Part shown: positions 60,201 through 64,000 of the stretch, piece after piece | How the letters are laid out: each line of letters begins with the position of its first letter | How positions within the stretch are numbered: the stretch's first letter is position 1 | Source of the DNA: Limonium bicolor | Taxonomy: Eukaryota; Streptophyta; Magnoliopsida; Caryophyllales; Plumbaginaceae | Direction: 5' to 3' | Assembly (NCBI GenBank): GCA_023374045.1 | Contig: CM041776.1 | Coordinates: forward strand, 47,932,171-47,996,170 | Length of the DNA stretch: 64,000 nt | Notes under the pieces: generated by a model | What the model was told of the DNA's origin: nothing | Databases searched by the model: none | The model's input: the letters and a program-made list of their open reading frames with translations, nothing else | Position numbers and translations under genes: made by a program

Positions 60201-61729
60201 ATTGGCTCCTTAGGTATTTTCCATAAGCAACACAAGTCATTTCTTCTAAGGCTTTTAAACCACATTAGGTTAACACATTTACCTCTTTCTTTCAAGACTT
60301 CCCACTTGTTTTTCTTTGTTCTTCCTTGATAGAAAATCGGCAAGGGCTTTTTATCACTTGTCATTCTAATCAATACAATATAAGGGTAATGAGCATTAAG
60401 TTTAATACTCCAACTCATAGTTAAACCCTAGGTTTACATATGTTTCTTAAAACACCAAAATTTGATGATTACCTTTGGAATTCGGAAGAGAGCTTGGTTA
60501 AGTAGCAAGATAGGACTCCTCCTAGTCCTTTGAAGTTTGAATTAAGCTATGAAGAGAGCAAGAAAAAGCACCATTGTGAGGTGAATTTTCGGACACATAC
60601 AAAAATGAGAGGAAACTTAGATTTTCTTTGGTTTTGTTACCTTGAAACAAAGGAGAATGACAATATGAAAGAAGATGAGCTTTCCCCCTTCAATGGAGAT
60701 CTTCATGGCACAAAATGGAGTTCTTGAAGATTGAAAAGATAGAAGTGAAGAGCTTGGTCTAACTAAGACAAATATGGTCTTAGAATTTGATTTGGAGCAT
60801 TAATGAACATTTGGTGAGAAATTGAAGTTGGAGAAGAGAGGTGCTGCACCATGAACGGTTTTGGTTGGGAGAATGGAGGAAGATGACGGTGGGAACAAGA
60901 GGAAATGAAGAAAGGTGAGGAGAGAGGCAAAGTTTGAAGATATTTATGTTATAAAGCAAATAGTAACTTTACTTTATTTTCTTTACTTTTCTTAGTTGGA
61001 TGGCCAAGTATGGGACTCACACCACTAAAACCGTGCCCCCTTACATATTAGAAGGGTATAATAGTCTTTTTGACCAATTTAATTACTTATAACAACATAT
61101 GTTACAAACTAGCTTATAAAAGTTACTATTCAAAAACAAGGCACATAGAAGTGAAATTTTGATTTCCCATTGATATAGACTTCCAAATGTGATACTATAT
61201 AGTCACATGTTAATTAAAGAGTAATGATGGACATTTAGCCATTCAAAACTCATTTACAAGACAATTTTTCAAAAACGTGCTTTAAGACTCCTTAAAGCAC
61301 TTTTTGTGTTTTAACTTGTTTTCAAGCTTGGTTTTCTTTGGTAATTGATTTAATATGTTCATTAACATATTTTTAAGGTATAGGTATGACCATTAGGTCT
61401 TATACAAATTTATCCCAAGCTTAGAGCACATTTTGCTCTTATTGACTTTAAGTATTATTTGTGTTTGTTTGGTTTCATTGTCTACCAAGTTTCCTAAGGA
61501 CTTATTAGCCTTATTAAATCATACTTGAATATTATTAAGCCTTGGTAGGCTCTTTGGGTCCTAACCAAGTTCGCTCATAGCTTAGAGCATGTTTTTGCTC
61601 AAACTGGTCTTAATGCTTTATTGCATTTTACTATGGTTTAAATTGTACACTGATGTTCCTAAGGCACTTTTAGCCTTTACATACCATAGTTTAATATTTA
61701 AACCGCATATCAAGGTTTGGGGTATTTCA
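57216..61729 (-). repeat. Element F 3' LTR
   Basis: 4,514 bp. In element orientation it starts TGAAATACCCC at 61729 and ends TGTTACA at 57216. It shares with element C LTRs the segments near 59000-59100, 59390-59420, 60040-60150 and 61160-61350. A palindromic GGTCGG cluster lies at 59217-59340. No gene. Confidence 0.88.
59217..59340. repeat. Palindromic GGTCGG/CCGACC cluster in element F LTR
   Basis: Two units combine CCGACCGACCCA with CTGGGTAGGTCGGCTGCAGA, giving hairpins. It sits next to a T16 run and at the same LTR offset as the GTCCGAACTT cluster of element C. Confidence 0.7.
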
Positions 61730-61766
61730 ATCTACCCCCCTTAAAAGAACTTCGTCCTCGAAGTTC
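61730..61766 (-). other. LTR-adjacent polypurine tract with hairpin, element F
   Basis: AAGGGGGG (minus, 61735-61742) is preceded in element orientation by a perfect hairpin, GAACTTCG-AGGA-CGAAGTTC (61747-61766). Confidence 0.85.
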
Positions 61767-63072
61767 ACACTTTCCACACATCATTAGATTAGAACACAGG
61801 AATCACTTGGAAATAAACTTCCATAACCAAACACACTTTACATCACAACCTCGGACTTAATGGTCCGGGCAACACATTCACATCCACACATAACATAACA
61901 TATCCACATGATAACCTCGGACTCTATGGTCTGGGTATCTTAACAACACTTACACATACATAACAACCCCTTTGACTCACTGGTCTTGGGTAACATAACA
62001 ACATTTGGACACATAGGTCCCGATAACATAACAGTCTTTAGACACATAGGTCTATGTAACACCACACATTTAGACTCATAGGTCTTAATAGCATACACTT
62101 TTAGAACTCGAGGTCAAAATAACATTTATTACACATACCAAACAACATGTCATAGCATGTATAACAATAAAAAATATCTTTGATATACACTGCGATCCCG
62201 CAGAACCCGGTCGCGATGGACACCTTCCGTCCCCGTATCCTTGGAGATCAAAACAATCACTTAAGTTTAAAATTTCCTTGTGAGGTTAAGTAAAAGAACT
62301 TTAATTATGTAAAGTATCTATCAATGTTTTATAAATACCAATTGAAAATCCTTTTGAAAACACACACAACTCCAAGTCCAACTTAAGCTCTTTGCTTCTT
62401 TTATTAGCGTGGTTATTTGTGACCACTTATAGGGAGCTTCAAGAATCATCCAACCCTGATGTGATCAGCATCAGTGTAGAACTATCCTTCCACTCCAATT
62501 TGTGTTCGGCTTCCCTTGATCACATGCAAATCAAGTTCCACTTCCCACATCATTTTCAAGCATCAAATAAATCACTCATTTCCAATTTTCTATCTTTTAA
62601 ATCATTCTAATCATGATCATAACATCTCCAAAGGATAGAACTCCGTCTATCAGTTACCTCCATTCACTTTAATCCTGTTGCCTAGGGAATCTTATTCTCA
62701 CTAGGTTCTATGTCGGTATCATACCCTTTCTTGAATCACTATATAGTATATATATACACATATATTTTATCAAAATACAACACACAACTTCACATTTATA
62801 CACTGTCGGGGCTTTTGTTCCCCCGGGAGCTTCTCTACTCCCCACAATTGTACTATCACACACAACTGTTAACAAATACACACACTTATCACAATGGTAT
62901 TCGCATCTTCTGTGCGCAATTACCACAATTAAACCATGAATGAATGTGTATGTTTACGTAACACACACACCAATCATCAAAACAATAATATAATTTTGTG
63001 CTATGCACAATATAAATCACATACACTACGTACACTTGTACGGTAATATACACTAAGTGGTTGTGCGCTCTA
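61767..63072 (-). other. Element F region between polypurine tracts, with short repeats
   Basis: No gene is seen in about 1.3 kb. The stretch 61850-62110 has repeated phrases such as AACCTCGGACT, ATGGTC and ACATAGGTC at intervals of about 50-60 bp, forming a degenerate tandem array. Confidence 0.5.
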
Positions 63073-63104
63073 CCCCCCTTAAAAGGGATTACGCCCACGT
63101 AATC
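63073..63104 (-). other. Upstream polypurine tract with hairpin, element F
   Basis: AAGGGGGG (minus, 63073-63080) is preceded in element orientation by GATTACG...CGTAATC (63087-63104). In A and C the pol stop lies just upstream of this tract, but none is seen here. Confidence 0.72.
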
Positions 63105-64000
63105 AATCACTAAACATTAGCTTATAATGTTCTGCCATCGTGAAGTGTTTTAACTTCCACACGGTCTATTACACAATGGATTCTGATTAGAGGATCTTAA
63201 CCATATTGGCGGTTTAGTTCCTAAACCAAGAATTCTCATTGGAGTTTGTTTAAACTCTTAGTTGGTTTCGATTCTGGCCTGTTAGGCTTCTAGGCGTTAA
63301 TAATTAGCCATTCACTCGTGTTCACCATGTACATTCAACACTTGGATCAGTGGCTCACTAGTTTCTGCTGCGAAACTCTAATAACCGTAGAGCTTAATTG
63401 CCCCATTTGTTATTGTTACTGTATTGTACATCTCCAATTGTCATCTTCATCTAGGTAACAATGGTTTCTCAACCGACGCGTGGTATCTCTTACCGTTAGC
63501 GAATTTGGTGAGTTATAAACTTTCTATCCACTTCCATAACAACTTACTGTGTATACAGCTATGTATTTCACAATGATTGACTTGTTTCCTTCCGACTTAC
63601 TGTCGGTTGAGATTGAGCTACTACCTAGTATGTAGTGCTCTCTCAGCTATTTACAACATTTGTGGTATATTCCATACCGCTTTTTGGCAGTTAGTGCTAC
63701 TGTAGTCACTTACTGTTAATCATGCCTCCACATTTGGTCTTGTACAAGTACTTTCTATAGGTGCGGCCTTGCATTTCCTATGCATCGGCCATTATAACAT
63801 TATTCATCCACAATTAACATGTTTCCAATTCCTAGCTATCCCACTCGGTTATTACTGCGCAAGTGCAATATCAAAACACTCAGTCATACAGAGTGCAGAG
63901 GCGTAAACTCTTGACAGTAAATCCCTTATGCGATTCGCCATGGAATTCACACTGAGTTTCCTTATCACATAGTACCGACCATTGGCTTATTGCCCAGTCT
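63105..64000 (-). other. Element F internal sequence to window end, no gene recognised
   Basis: Minus-strand translation shows neither a chromodomain-like tail nor integrase where A and C have them. All frames are broken within 80 codons. Confidence 0.5.

Larger units (their letters stand above)
57216..64000 (-). mobile_element. Element F: minus-strand Tekay-related element, truncated by window end
   Basis: An LTR at 57216-61729 is followed by polypurine signals and 2.27 kb of internal sequence with no gag-pol homology that I can find. Its LTR shares long stretches with element C, so it is a related family. GTAAT (57211-57215) would be its target copy. It may be non-autonomous, or its coding part may lie beyond the window. 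Confidence 0.82.

Overview
This window looks like plant nuclear DNA made almost entirely of LTR retrotransposons nested in one another. The evidence is long LTRs, a tRNA-iMet-type primer site (TGGTATCAGAGC), Ty3/gypsy gag-pol genes with chromovirus (Tekay-like) integrase tails, and one Athila-type tRNA-Asp primer site. I found no host single-copy gene, rRNA, intact tRNA gene or CRISPR array. The species cannot be named from the sequence.

Layout (element letters are mine). Element A (+) is the outer frame: a 5' LTR tail (1-235), internal region (236-6749) and a 3' LTR split into three pieces (6750-10571, 30318-30539, 53192-54128). Element B (+, 10572-30312, duplicated target CTATG) is an Athila-like non-autonomous element inside A's 3' LTR. 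Element C (-, 13570-28095, duplicated target AATAT) is a Tekay-like element inside B. Element D (+, 30540-53186, duplicated target ATTAA) is a tandem LTR-internal-LTR-internal-LTR array with LTRs of about 7.1 kb and internal regions of only 0.6 kb, also inside A's 3' LTR. To the right lie about 190 bp of unassigned flank, a partial plus-strand Tekay-like LTR (E, 54319-57215), and a minus-strand element F (LTR 57216-61729, apparently non-coding internal part to the window end).

The most notable content is in A and C. In both, the gag gene (capsid-like domain, then two CCHC zinc knuckles) continues across a phase-1 intron into an AlkB/ALKBH1-type Fe(II)/2-oxoglutarate dioxygenase domain. It keeps the HxD motif, the distal histidine and the C-terminal RLNLTFR motif, and ends at a stop just before the separate protease-RT-RNase H-integrase frame. 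The two elements are different families in opposite orientations, yet share the same domain order, intron positions and intron phases. They therefore define a retrotransposon lineage with a captured RNA/DNA demethylase-like module. All coding regions carry several single-base frame breaks, while the LTR pairs look young. Either the elements are moved in trans or the assembly has small indel errors.

Cis-acting structure also recurs: a palindrome starting inside the primer site, two polypurine tracts per element each preceded by a hairpin, and palindromic cassettes of unrelated sequence at the same offset in related LTRs.
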